Of a stretch of 64,000 nucleotides of DNA, positions 55,575 through 64,000 are shown piece after piece. The DNA lies in assembly GCA_011050525.1 (NCBI GenBank), contig DRFO01000030.1, forward strand, positions 124,001 to 188,000. Direction: 5' to 3'. Both the position numbers and the translations under genes were made by a program. The notes below the pieces were generated by a model. That model made no database searches and had not been told where the DNA came from. It worked only from the letters and a program-made list of their open reading frames with translations. Origin of the DNA: Halopseudomonas xinjiangensis (GTDB taxonomy: Bacteria > Pseudomonadota > Gammaproteobacteria > Pseudomonadales > Pseudomonadaceae). Within the stretch, counting starts at the first letter, position 1. The number at the start of each line of letters is the position of its first letter.

Positions 55575-56484
55575 ACCGCTTTTCAATGTCGTTTTTTCAG
55601 CGCTCGCCGGCGTCAGCGGCCTGTGTCTGGCCGCGAAATACGATATTGCGTCAGAGCAATCGATGGTCGGCTCTGCTTACTCGGTCGAAGCCGCCTATGA
55701 AGACACCTTTGCCGATCTTGGCGAAGCTCACGGCTTTGGCCATCTTGAGATGATAGCGGCGAATCCGGGGGTCGATCCCTGGTTGCCAGGCGAGGGTACC
55801 CAGGTTCTCATGCCTGCCCATCATGTCCTTCCGAACATCCCCCGGGAGGGAGTGGTCATCAACCTGCCGGAGTACCGGCTTTACTACTATCCTCCTGGAG
55901 AAGGGCAAGTCGTCACCTATCCGGTGGGCATAGGCCGGCAGGGCTGGTCCTCGCCTATAGGCGAAACGCGTGTCGCCCGCAAGGAGGCCAACCCGTCCTG
56001 GTATCCCCCTGAATCCATCCGCGAAGAACATGCGGCGCAAGGAGATTTCCTGCCCGCGGTCGTGCCCCCCGGACCGGATAATCCGATGGGTCCTTACAAG
56101 ATGAACCTGGCCATGAGCGGCTACGTCATCCATGGAACCAACAAGCACTTCGGCATCGGCATGCGGGTGAGTCACGGGTGTTTTCGAATGCGCAATGAAG
56201 ACATTACCGAACTGTTTCCACAGGTTCCGATAGGCACCTCAGTGGTGATAGTCAACCAGCCGTTCAAGCTTGGCGTTCAGGATGGCGAGTTATACCTCGA
56301 GGCCCATACGCCACTGGACGAGCAAGGATTGCCTTCGACGCTGGACAGACAGGCTGCGCTTCAGACGCTGCTGCAACAGCACAGCGACCTGATCAAGGGT
56401 TTCCAGCTGGACTGGAAGCAGATCAGGGACGTGGTGTATGCCCAGCAGGGGATTCCACAAGTGATAGGAACGTTAGTTCGATAG
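55561..56484 (+). CDS. L,D-transpeptidase (YkuD domain)
   Basis: 307 residues from ATG 55561 (AGGA ten bases upstream; ATGs at 55540 and 55552 are alternatives). Signal peptide to about CLA, residue 22-24. A LysM-like segment (about 35-80, ending VDPWLPGEGTQVLMP) precedes the YkuD domain with YVIHGTNKHFGIGMRVSHGCFRM, where Cys207 is the nucleophile, and a long C-terminal extension. Likely periplasmic, forming 3-3 cross-links or attaching protein to peptidoglycan. Its nearness to oprI, whose product carries a C-terminal lysine for such attachment, makes the latter an attractive inference. Confidence 0.92.
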   Translation: MIRCRPLFNVVFSALAGVSGLCLAAKYDIASEQSMVGSAYSVEAAYEDTFADLGEAHGFGHLEMIAANPGVDPWLPGEGTQVLMPAHHVLPNIPREGVVINLPEYRLYYYPPGEGQVVTYPVGIGRQGWSSPIGETRVARKEANPSWYPPESIREEHAAQGDFLPAVVPPGPDNPMGPYKMNLAMSGYVIHGTNKHFGIGMRVSHGCFRMRNEDITELFPQVPIGTSVVIVNQPFKLGVQDGELYLEAHTPLDEQGLPSTLDRQAALQTLLQQHSDLIKGFQLDWKQIRDVVYAQQGIPQVIGTLVR

Positions 56485-56491
56485 GACCGCT

Positions 56492-56530
56492 CCGGCAGCA
56501 GATTTGCTATGTCTGGCCAGCCACTGCCGG
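56492..56530. terminator. Inverted repeat between L,D-transpeptidase gene and oprI
   Basis: CCGGCAG (56492-56498) and CTGCCGG (56524-56530) pair across 25 bases, with TGGCCA inside forming a second small stem. It lies between convergent ends, without clear T runs. Probable bidirectional 3' structure, stability modest. Confidence 0.4.
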
Positions 56531-56540
56531 AAGCTGCCGA

Positions 56541-56798
56541 TTACTTGCGGGCGGCCCTGTCGAGCATGCGCAGAGCTCGTTCGTTGGCTTCGTCCGCGGT
56601 CCTCTGGGCACGCTGAGCAGCTGCCATCGCTTCCTCAGCCTTGCGATAGGCTTCATCTGCGCGCGCCTGCGCACTGGCAACAGCCCGCTCGCTGGCGTCC
56701 AGGCGGGAGTAGGTTTCTTCCTGCTGCTGGGTGTTGGCGCAACCGGCGGCGAGCAGAGCAGTGAGAGCGACAGCAGACAAAGGCAATACTGATTTCAT
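56541..56798 (-). CDS. oprI: Major outer membrane lipoprotein OprI
   Basis: 85 residues. Lipoprotein signal peptide with lipobox LLAAGC (Cys20), then a continuous alanine-rich heptad helix ([25 protein letters not shown]) ending AARK, whose C-terminal lysine is the usual attachment point to peptidoglycan. OprI is typically 83 residues. It forms trimeric helices tying outer membrane to wall. SD GAGGAT precedes ATG 56798. It is a hallmark of Pseudomonas and close relatives. An AGCAGC...GCTGCT inverted repeat lies about 65 bases upstream, near the expected promoter. Confidence 0.95.
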   Translation of the reverse strand: MKSVLPLSAVALTALLAAGCANTQQQEETYSRLDASERAVASAQARADEAYRKAEEAMAAAQRAQRTADEANERALRMLDRAARK

Positions 56799-56947
56799 GT
56801 GAATATCCTCGGTGATTGTAAAGGTTCCATCGAAATGGCCTGTTGATTTTAGCAGCTATCCAAAAGGCTGCTCACCTCGCCGTTGGGCTTTGCGGTTATG
56901 GTGGATATACAGCGGTGTGAATGCCCCTTGTTGGCGTTTGTAATGCG

Positions 56948-56984
56948 AATAACGCGCGGTTATGGTATTTGGAGCATCAATACC
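56948..56984. promoter_or_regulatory. Two inverted repeats upstream of the GntP-family permease
   Basis: ATAAC-gcgcg-GTTAT (56949-56963) and GGTATT-tggagcatc-AATACC (56964-56984) lie back to back, the second ending 20 bases before the ATG at 57005. They may be operators of a GntR-like or other regulator of the permease; no regulator gene is adjacent. Confidence 0.45.
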
Positions 56985-57004
56985 AACAATAAGGAATGCT
57001 TCAT

Positions 57005-58402
57005 ATGCTTGGCAATCTAGGCTTGCTGGCAGGACTCGCTCTTCTCATCTTTCTGGCGCTGCGCGGAGTTAATATTTTTATTGCTTCGCTAGTCTGTTCG
57101 CTGGTTGTCGCTGTGACCAATGGTTTGCTTATTCCGCGGACATTGCTGGAGCATTATCCCTTCGGCTCGCTAGGCGCATTCAGCTTCGCCGGGCGTTTTT
57201 TCCTGCTGTTTCTCTGCGGCGCCATCTTTGGCAAGGCTATGGCGACAAGCCAGGCTGCCAAAAGTATAGCCCTGGCCATCACGCGCAGCCTGGGGGTCAG
57301 ACATACGCTGCTGGTCGGCATGGTTGTTTGCGCGCTGCTGACCTATGGCGGTGTGGTGGTCTTCGTCGTGGTGTTCACCATGTACCCCCTGGGTATCACG
57401 CTTATGCGTGAAGCCAACCTGCCCAAGCGACTCTGGGCTGCGGCTACCTCGGTGGGCGCGGGTACCTTTACCATGACGGCCTTGCCTGGAACGCCGTCTA
57501 TCCACAACGTGATTTCGGCAAGTGCACTGGGAACCGATCTTTTTGCCGGCGGCTGGATCGGCATTTTCGCCGCATTGATCATGGCTGGCTTGGGCATGTG
57601 GTATGTAGAGCACAGCTGGAAGGTCGCCCGCGCCAATGGCGAGGGTTTCGTCGAAAACGCCCAGGATCGTCGTATGGAGCAGTTGATCGGCGATCCGAGT
57701 GACGCTCCGCCTTGGTACCTCGCCATCATTCCATTGGTTACGGTTCTGGGAGTAATCATGGTGCCGCGCCTGCTGATCGCAGTAGGCGACTGGGGTGCTG
57801 AAAGCCTGATGGCTCGTGCACTGGCGTTTAGCCAGGCGCAGTCGATCATATGGCCGAGCATGGCGCTGATCATCGGTTCGCTGGCCTGTGTGGTCCTGTT
57901 TCCGAGCATGCGCAGAAAAATATCCCAGGTGTTTGGCCAGGGCGCAGAGGACTCCATCATGCCGCTGTTCAACACCGCGGCAGTCATAGGCTTTGGCGGC
58001 GTGGTTACCCAGACCCTGGGCTTCAGTCAATTCGCGCAATGGATGCTGAATGCCGATCTACCCCCTCTGCTGTCGATCTTTGCCTCTGCCAGCGTGGTTT
58101 CAGCTATCGTGGGGTCTGCTTCTGGCGGCCTGCAGATCTTCATGCAGACACTGGCGCCGCAGTACCTGGAGATGGGCGTCGAGCCGGAAATATTGCACCG
58201 TATAGCCGCTATTGCGTCGGGTGGTCTGGATTCGCTACCGCATTGCGGTGCGGTTATCGCGACCTTCATGATCATGGGGCTGACTCACAGGGAAGCATAC
58301 AAGGATATGTTTGCGGTCACCGTGGCTGTTCCGGTAATAGCCTGTCTGGCCTCTATCGCGCTGCTGATGCTGATGGGGGTCGGCGTGAACCCCTCGGTCT
58401 GA
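57005..58402 (+). CDS. GntP-family permease (gluconate / hydroxybutyrate symporter type)
   Basis: 465 residues, about 12 hydrophobic segments. GntP-type motifs: FFLLFLCGAIFGKAM, TYGGVVVFVVVFTMYPL, TMTALPGTPSIHNVISA and GSASGGLQIFMQTLAP. The family imports gluconate, idonate or related acids; some members carry beta-hydroxybutyrate. Specificity cannot be read here. ATG 57005 is preferred (AAGGA nine bases upstream) over 56996, which would directly abut the site. It stands alone between oprI and a small GNAT gene. Confidence 0.88.
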   Translation: MLGNLGLLAGLALLIFLALRGVNIFIASLVCSLVVAVTNGLLIPRTLLEHYPFGSLGAFSFAGRFFLLFLCGAIFGKAMATSQAAKSIALAITRSLGVRHTLLVGMVVCALLTYGGVVVFVVVFTMYPLGITLMREANLPKRLWAAATSVGAGTFTMTALPGTPSIHNVISASALGTDLFAGGWIGIFAALIMAGLGMWYVEHSWKVARANGEGFVENAQDRRMEQLIGDPSDAPPWYLAIIPLVTVLGVIMVPRLLIAVGDWGAESLMARALAFSQAQSIIWPSMALIIGSLACVVLFPSMRRKISQVFGQGAEDSIMPLFNTAAVIGFGGVVTQTLGFSQFAQWMLNADLPPLLSIFASASVVSAIVGSASGGLQIFMQTLAPQYLEMGVEPEILHRIAAIASGGLDSLPHCGAVIATFMIMGLTHREAYKDMFAVTVAVPVIACLASIALLMLMGVGVNPSV

Positions 58403-58505
58403 CGGTCGGGGTAGTAAATAACTGAAATATGCGGAATTAATCTCGCGCAGAGCTGTCAATCGTAATTCGCGGTTGTACGAAACGATCTGCCAGGAGTTTA
58501 TAACA

Positions 58506-58793
58506 ATGAGCGTCAACGCCCGCATCGTGCACGACCCGGAAAACAAGCAATTCTATGTCGTGATAGATGGCGCTCGTGCCTATCTGGCGTATATGGATCT
58601 TGGCAAGCAAACCCTGGATATATACCGGACTTACGTTCCAGACATCCTTCGCGGCCAGGGCGTTGCCGCCAAACTTACGGAACATGCGTTGCAGTTCGCC
58701 CGAATCAAGGGTTATACGGTCATTCCATCCTGTTCCTACGTGGAACGTTACATGGAACGGCAAGCCGGCGCTGCGGAGCGGGCCAAGGGCTGA
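58506..58793 (+). CDS. Small GNAT-like N-acetyltransferase (YjdJ/PF14542 type)
   Basis: 95 residues. The minimal GNAT core of this subfamily: YVVIDGARAYLAYMD strand region, YVPDILRGQGVAAKLTEHAL with the acetyl-CoA pyrophosphate loop RGQGVA (about 50-55), and VIPSCSYVERYM near the end, the cysteine being typical. Substrate unknown. SD CAGGAG before ATG 58506. Followed by a strong terminator. Confidence 0.88.
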   Translation: MSVNARIVHDPENKQFYVVIDGARAYLAYMDLGKQTLDIYRTYVPDILRGQGVAAKLTEHALQFARIKGYTVIPSCSYVERYMERQAGAAERAKG

Positions 58794-58807
58794 GCCTCGA
58801 CGTTCCA

Positions 58808-58835
58808 CAAAAAAACCCGCCGAAGCGGGTTTTTC
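58808..58835. terminator. Bidirectional terminator between GNAT gene and DAHP synthase
   Basis: AAAAAAACCCGC, four-base loop, GCGGGTTTTT: ten or more pairs including A/T flanks, T run on both strands. It ends both convergent genes. Confidence 0.95.
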
Positions 58836-58849
58836 TAGGCTTGCACAAT

Positions 58850-59929
58850 CTATTCGCCGCGCCGGCCTGGCAGCACATCCTTGAGCTTCTGATGCATGCT
58901 GCGAACGCTCTTGACCGTTGTGTCCCAATCAATACAGGCATCGGTAATGGAAACACCATATTGCAGCTGCGACAGATCACTGGTTACCGACTGGTTGCCC
59001 CAGCCAATATGACTTTCAACCATCAGACCGATAATCGACTTGTTGCCTTCGAGAATTTGGTTGGCGACATTGTCCATGACCAGAGGCTGCAGGCCCGGAT
59101 CCTTGTTGGAATTGGCGTGGCTGCAGTCAACCATCACGTTGGGCGCAATGCCCGCCTTCTCCAATTCTTTTTCACATAGTGCGACACTGACCGAATCATA
59201 GTTGGGTTTGCCATTGCCGCCGCGCAGCACAACGTGCCCGTACTGGTTGCCCTTGGTTGTCACTATCGACACCTGCCCTTGCTGGTTTATACCGAGGAAG
59301 CGGTGCGGGTTCGATACGGACTGCAATGCGTTGATGGCAACCGCCAGCCCTCCGTCGGTGCCATTCTTGAAGCCGACAGCAGAAGACAGGCCGGAGGACA
59401 TTTCCCGGTGAGTCTGTGACTCGGTTGTACGTGCCCCAATGGCAGACCAGGTTATCAGGTCTTGCAGATATTGCGGCGAGATCGGATCCAGGGCTTCGGT
59501 TGCCGTTGGCAAGCCCATCTCGGACAGGTCGCGCAGCAACTGACGGCCAATATGCAACCCGTCTTCGATCTTGAATGAGTCATCCAGATAAGGGTCATTG
59601 ATCAGGCCTTTCCAGCCCACGGTGGTGCGGGGCTTTTCAAAGTACACGCGCATGACCAGATAAAGGGTGTCGCCAACTTCCGCGGCGAGTTCCTTGAGGC
59701 GACCGGCATAATCCTTGGCCGCTTCGATGTCGTGAATCGAGCAAGGGCCGATCACAATAAACAGCCGGTGATCCTTTCCGTCGAGAATGTCGCGAATCAC
59801 CTGGCGGCCTTCCACCACAGTTTTCTGAGCGGCCTCAGTCAGTGGTATCTTGGCTTTCAGTTGATCGGGTGTGATCAATACTTCGTTGGAAGCAACGTTC
59901 AAATCATCAATAGGTAAATCGGCCATCAT
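58850..59929 (-). CDS. aroF: 3-deoxy-7-phosphoheptulonate synthase, class I (AroF/AroG type)
   Basis: 359 residues, class I-alpha DAHP synthase, first step of the shikimate pathway from PEP and erythrose-4-phosphate. IVIGPCSIHD (about 58-67), RVYFEKPRTTVGWKG (about 93-107), GFKNGTDG and MVDCSHANSNKD are the metal and substrate motifs. Feedback type (Tyr, Phe or Trp) cannot be read with confidence. ATG 59929 or the next codon, 59926, could start; GGGA lies just upstream. A CTGCC-aattg-GGCAG inverted repeat (59952-59966) precedes it. Confidence 0.95.
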   Translation of the reverse strand: MMADLPIDDLNVASNEVLITPDQLKAKIPLTEAAQKTVVEGRQVIRDILDGKDHRLFIVIGPCSIHDIEAAKDYAGRLKELAAEVGDTLYLVMRVYFEKPRTTVGWKGLINDPYLDDSFKIEDGLHIGRQLLRDLSEMGLPTATEALDPISPQYLQDLITWSAIGARTTESQTHREMSSGLSSAVGFKNGTDGGLAVAINALQSVSNPHRFLGINQQGQVSIVTTKGNQYGHVVLRGGNGKPNYDSVSVALCEKELEKAGIAPNVMVDCSHANSNKDPGLQPLVMDNVANQILEGNKSIIGLMVESHIGWGNQSVTSDLSQLQYGVSITDACIDWDTTVKSVRSMHQKLKDVLPGRRGE

Positions 59930-60143
59930 CTATCCCAACAAGTCATATAGACTGCCAATTGGGCAGCCAGAATCAATAGTGATACACAGCTTAATCAAGG
60001 TTGAAGGCCGAGGCTAGCCCGGCGTCCGGCTATTACTGCTATTAAACGACTCAATCGGTCGGCTATCAGAGGGTGATGGCCGGTTTGTCGCATTGATGAC
60101 TTTCTCGGGCCCTTTGCTCTATTACTATAACCTGCACCGCTTA

Positions 60144-60158
60144 GACCTCCCTGAGGTC
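60144..60158 (+). promoter_or_regulatory. Inverted repeat in the leader of the panE-like gene
   Basis: GACCTC, three bases, GAGGTC, twenty bases before the start at 60179 and downstream of an AT-rich TATAAC segment that could be a -10 element. The element is short and its role unknown. Confidence 0.35.
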
Positions 60159-60178
60159 ACCTGACAAACGAGGAATTT

Positions 60179-61132
60179 ATGCAACAGAGCAAACCGCGCA
60201 TTGGAATAATCGGCACTGGAGCCATTGGCGGATTCTACGGCCTGATGCTGGCTAAAGGCGGGCATGACGTGCATTTTCTGCTGCGCAGCGAATACAAGGA
60301 CGTGGCGGAGAAGGGTATTACTATCGACAGCATGGTGCACGGCCAACTGACTCTCAATCCGGTGCAGGCTTACCGCGACGTGGCCGATATGCCTGCCTGT
60401 GACTGGCTACTGGTCGGCGCCAAATCCACCACCAATCCCGAGCTGGCCCCGGTCATTGCCCAGGCGGCAGCGGACGGTGCCAAGGTCATCCTGTTGCAGA
60501 ATGGCCTGAATAACGAGCAGCACCTGCGGCCATTGCTGCCTGACACCATTCATCTGATAGGCGGCCTGTGCTACGTATGTCTGTTCCGCGAGGCCCCTGG
60601 CGTCGTCAAGCATCAGGCTAACGGTCTGATTGATCTGGGTTACCACTCCGGTCCTGCCGACGAGCAAGGCGCCACGGCAATTATTGCCGAAGCAGCTGAA
60701 CTGTTTAAAAGCGCTGGTATTGCCGCGCGGACCATGGCCAACGTCGATGCGGCACGCTGGCAGAAATTGGTCTGGAACGCAGCGTTCAACGGTGTGCATG
60801 TGCTTTTGAACGAGGGCACTGAAGGGCTTTTGGCGAACCCGTCAAGCCGCAAGCTCATCAGCGACCTGATGGCCGAGGTGGTCGCCGCTGCACAAGCCTG
60901 CGGTCATGAAATGCCCGCCGATTATCCAGAGAAACTGCTCGCCGCAACGCGGCAAATGCCAGATTATTATGCGAGCATGTATCACGACTGGTTGCACAAG
61001 CGTCCGATGGAACTGGACAGCTTGTATGGCGAGGCCCTGCGTCTAGCCGCTGCGGCGGGCTGCCGCATGCCGAAAACCGAGGCATTGCTGGATATGCTGC
61101 AGTTCATTCAAGACGGTTACCTGGCCAAATAA
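60179..61132 (+). CDS. Ketopantoate reductase-family protein (PanE-like)
   Basis: 317 residues. N-terminal Rossmann motif IGIIGTGAIGGFYG (about 8-21), the LLVGAKSTTN segment (about 79-88) and the WQKLVWNAAFN catalytic-lysine helix (about 195-205) match 2-dehydropantoate 2-reductase; ketopantoate is reduced with NADPH for coenzyme A synthesis. Pseudomonads often carry several PanE paralogues, so the in vivo substrate is uncertain. SD GAGGAA before ATG 60179. The next gene follows after 11 bases. Confidence 0.85.
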   Translation: MQQSKPRIGIIGTGAIGGFYGLMLAKGGHDVHFLLRSEYKDVAEKGITIDSMVHGQLTLNPVQAYRDVADMPACDWLLVGAKSTTNPELAPVIAQAAADGAKVILLQNGLNNEQHLRPLLPDTIHLIGGLCYVCLFREAPGVVKHQANGLIDLGYHSGPADEQGATAIIAEAAELFKSAGIAARTMANVDAARWQKLVWNAAFNGVHVLLNEGTEGLLANPSSRKLISDLMAEVVAAAQACGHEMPADYPEKLLAATRQMPDYYASMYHDWLHKRPMELDSLYGEALRLAAAAGCRMPKTEALLDMLQFIQDGYLAK

Positions 61133-61143
61133 AAGGAAAGAAC

Positions 61144-62049
61144 ATGCCCGTCCTGCTTGGCGACAAACTGGTGATCGGAATCTCATCTCGAGCGCTGTTC
61201 GATCTTGACGAGAGCCATCAGGTTTACGAGCGGGAAGGGCTGGAGGCCTATCGTCAGTATCAGATAGCGCGAGAGGACACGCCGCTGGAGCGAGGCGAAG
61301 CCTTCGGGCTGGTGGAAAAACTGTTACGCATCAATTCACTGCTTGAGGGCGACACCCGGGTAGAAGTTGTGCTGCTTTCGCGTAACAGCGCTGACACGGG
61401 TTTGCGGGTGTTCAATTCCATCCAGCATTATCAACTAGGCATCACCCGGGCAGCTTTTGCCGGGGGACGCAGTCCGTTTACCTACATTCCCGCGTTTGGC
61501 TGTCATCTGTTTCTGTCTACGCATGCCGAGGATGTTCGCAGTACGCTCGACGCCGGGTTCGCTGCCGCGACTATTCTGCCCTCCGGCAAGCGCAGGGAAA
61601 CCCGCGACGACCTGCGCATCGCCTTTGACGGAGACGCTGTCCTGTTCTCCGATGAGTCCGAGCAGGTCTTTCAGCGGGAAGGTCTTGCAGCATTCCAGGC
61701 CAGCGAGCTGGCCGCCGCTCGACAACCCCTGGGCGGCGGGCCGTTCAAGCCATTTCTGGCTGCCTTGAATCGCATCCAGACCGAATTCCCCACCATGGAA
61801 TGTCCGATTCGCACTGCGCTTTTCACGGCGCGTAGCGCTCCGGCCCACGAGCGCGTGATCCGAACGCTGCGCGAGTGGAACATTCGTCTGGATGAATCCC
61901 TATTCCTTGGTGGGCTGGATAAATCTGCGTTCCTGCGCGCCTTTGGTGCCGATCTGTTCTTTGATGATCAGGAAGGGCATTGCCAGCGTGCGGTCGGCTT
62001 TGTTCCCACCGGTCACGTGCCCCATGGCATAAGCAACATCAAAACCTGA
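61144..62049 (+). CDS. 5'-nucleotidase, cytosolic NT5C1-like family
   Basis: 301 residues. GISSRALFDLDESHQVYEREG (N-terminal DLD pair), VVLLSRNSADTGLRVFNSI, FDGDAVLFSDESEQVFQREG (about 162-181) and LGGLDKSAFLRAFGADLFFDDQ (about 260-281) are the bacterial relatives of cytosolic 5'-nucleotidase 1 (PF06189-like, HAD-type fold). The nucleophile region is less canonical than in classical HAD enzymes. Likely dephosphorylates nucleoside monophosphates. It is co-transcribed with the PanE-like gene, with AAAGGAAAG as its ribosome site. Confidence 0.88.
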   Translation: MPVLLGDKLVIGISSRALFDLDESHQVYEREGLEAYRQYQIAREDTPLERGEAFGLVEKLLRINSLLEGDTRVEVVLLSRNSADTGLRVFNSIQHYQLGITRAAFAGGRSPFTYIPAFGCHLFLSTHAEDVRSTLDAGFAAATILPSGKRRETRDDLRIAFDGDAVLFSDESEQVFQREGLAAFQASELAAARQPLGGGPFKPFLAALNRIQTEFPTMECPIRTALFTARSAPAHERVIRTLREWNIRLDESLFLGGLDKSAFLRAFGADLFFDDQEGHCQRAVGFVPTGHVPHGISNIKT

Positions 62050-62134
62050 CGGTAATGGCACCTGCCGACCAGTGGTGGCACCTTTCGTCAAAGATCTAGC
62101 CAACGAGTTAACTTCTGGTCTAACCTGAATCCTG

Positions 62135-63167
<1,033 letters not shown>

Positions 63168-63193
63168 CACACGGCCGCCAACTGCCGGATGAT

Positions 63194-63928
63194 TTAAGTC
63201 CTGGCGATTAGATTGCCGGCGTGCAGGCCGCATTCCTTCTGAGTCGCTTCTTCCCACCACCAGCGCCCTTCACGCTCGTGCTGGTTAGGCAGAACGGCGC
63301 GGGTGCAAGGCTCGCAGCCGATGCTCACGAACCCTCGCTCATGCAAATTGTTGTAAGGGATTTCCAGCATGCGGATGTAGTTCCAGACCTCTTCGCTACT
63401 GTAGTTGGCCAATGGATTGAACTTGACCAGAGCCTTCCCTGGTCCGCTGAAACTGGCGTCTGCTTCGATAACCGGCACGCTGCTGCGGGTGCCGGGGCTT
63501 TGATCGCGCCGCTGACCGGTAATCCAGGCGTCCACGCTAGCCAACTTTCGACGTAGCGGTTCGATCTTCCGAATTCCGCAGCACTCGCCATGGCCGCTTG
63601 TGTAGAAATCAAACAGACCTTTTTTCTTCACGTAGGCGTCAAGCACATCGCGATCGGGGGAGAGCACCTCCAACTCAATGTTGTAGTGTTTACGCACCTG
63701 TTCCAGAAAGCGGTAGGTTTCAGCATGCAGGCGACCAGTGTCCAGGGTAAACACCTTGATGGCAGGGTTTATCTTCCAGGCCATGTCGAGCACCACGATG
63801 TCATCGGCACCGCTAAAGGACAGCCAAAGGTCATCAAAATGATCCATGGCGAGCTTCAGAATCTGCTGCGGCGATTTGCCGGCGTATTCCTCCGCCAGGG
63901 TTGTGATATCAAGGTCTTCGAGTGGCAT
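63194..63928 (-). CDS. cysH: Adenylyl-sulfate (APS) reductase, iron-sulfur type (CysH)
   Basis: 244 residues from ATG 63928 with AAGGAG upstream; the frame continues to 63991 without a start signal. The cysteine pairs Cys116-Cys117 (HGECCGIRK) and Cys205-Cys208 (GCEPCTR) bind a 4Fe-4S cluster, which distinguishes APS reductases from the enteric PAPS reductase. [13 protein letters not shown] (about 37-49) is the nucleotide pyrophosphate loop. Reduces APS to sulfite in cysteine synthesis; the usual C-terminal catalytic ECGLH motif (Cys near 237) is present. Confidence 0.95.
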   Translation of the reverse strand: MPLEDLDITTLAEEYAGKSPQQILKLAMDHFDDLWLSFSGADDIVVLDMAWKINPAIKVFTLDTGRLHAETYRFLEQVRKHYNIELEVLSPDRDVLDAYVKKKGLFDFYTSGHGECCGIRKIEPLRRKLASVDAWITGQRRDQSPGTRSSVPVIEADASFSGPGKALVKFNPLANYSSEEVWNYIRMLEIPYNNLHERGFVSIGCEPCTRAVLPNQHEREGRWWWEEATQKECGLHAGNLIART

Positions 63929-64000
63929 CCGGCTTCTCCTTTCTGCGAGCTGGCGCTTTTTTGGGCGGCCAGTTTCGCGAAAGTCTAACAAAGCCGCTTT

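Overview
The window is a stretch of chromosome from a gammaproteobacterium of the Pseudomonas / Halopseudomonas group. The assignment rests on an OprI-type major lipoprotein, a very long (about 1,600-residue) NAD-dependent glutamate dehydrogenase, an rmf gene with a structured leader, a fused RlmKL methyltransferase, and several gene blocks that, from memory, follow Pseudomonas aeruginosa order (cob genes; nadK-phosphatase-rhomboid-DUF1315-pepN; moxR/bat-gdhB-pyrD-rmf-rlmL-dacB; ABC-tesA-L,D-transpeptidase-oprI; cysB/cysH). I see no tRNA, rRNA, IS element, prophage or CRISPR array. Genes are packed closely and no gap without a gene exceeds about 300 bases.

Layout. 1-7734: the end of a cobalamin operon (cobB tail, bluB, a leaderless BtuF-like protein, cobD, cobC, cobQ, cobU, cobT, alpha-ribazole phosphatase, cobS); most genes overlap by a few bases, so it is almost certainly one transcript making the lower ligand and nucleotide loop of B12. 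7843-7944: a 26-codon peptide whose stop codon lies inside a terminator stem. 7958-11240: an AraC regulator divergent from fadH with a near-perfect palindrome between them. 11370-19754: housekeeping and conserved hypothetical genes around nadK, a metallophosphatase, a rhomboid protease and pepN. 19887-27128: a tandem duplication of a two-gene unit (exported YCF48/BNR beta-propeller plus RND/HAE3 exporter), the most unusual block here. 27185-35114, minus strand: an SDR and a moxR-DUF58-DUF4381-batA-batB/C-batD operon in which the BatB metal site is altered. 35301-49661: gdhB, DUF2835, pyrD, rmf with leader RNA, rlmKL, dacB, an orphan Cache sensor domain, tatD and a DbpA-type DEAD-box helicase. 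49803-64000: glutathionyl-hydroquinone reductase, greB, a lysophospholipase-associated ABC system divergent from tesA, an L,D-transpeptidase, oprI, a GntP-family permease, a small GNAT, DAHP synthase, a PanE-like reductase, a 5'-nucleotidase and the sulfur pair cysB / cysH.

Links between genes: the cob operon completes adenosylcobalamin; fadH beside an AraC regulator suggests control of unsaturated fatty acid degradation; the Mox/Bat proteins probably form an envelope-associated ATPase/VWA chaperone machine; the two propeller-exporter pairs probably move a lipid-like substrate; rmf and rlmKL are divergent ribosome-related genes sharing a highly structured intergenic region; cysB is expected to activate cysH.

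Candidates most worth following up are the duplicated propeller/RND unit, cobT lacking a normal start codon, the 26-residue peptide, the rmf/rlmKL structured intergenic region, and the BatB-BatC fusion with a degenerate MIDAS motif. I did not find an obviously new defence or mobile system.
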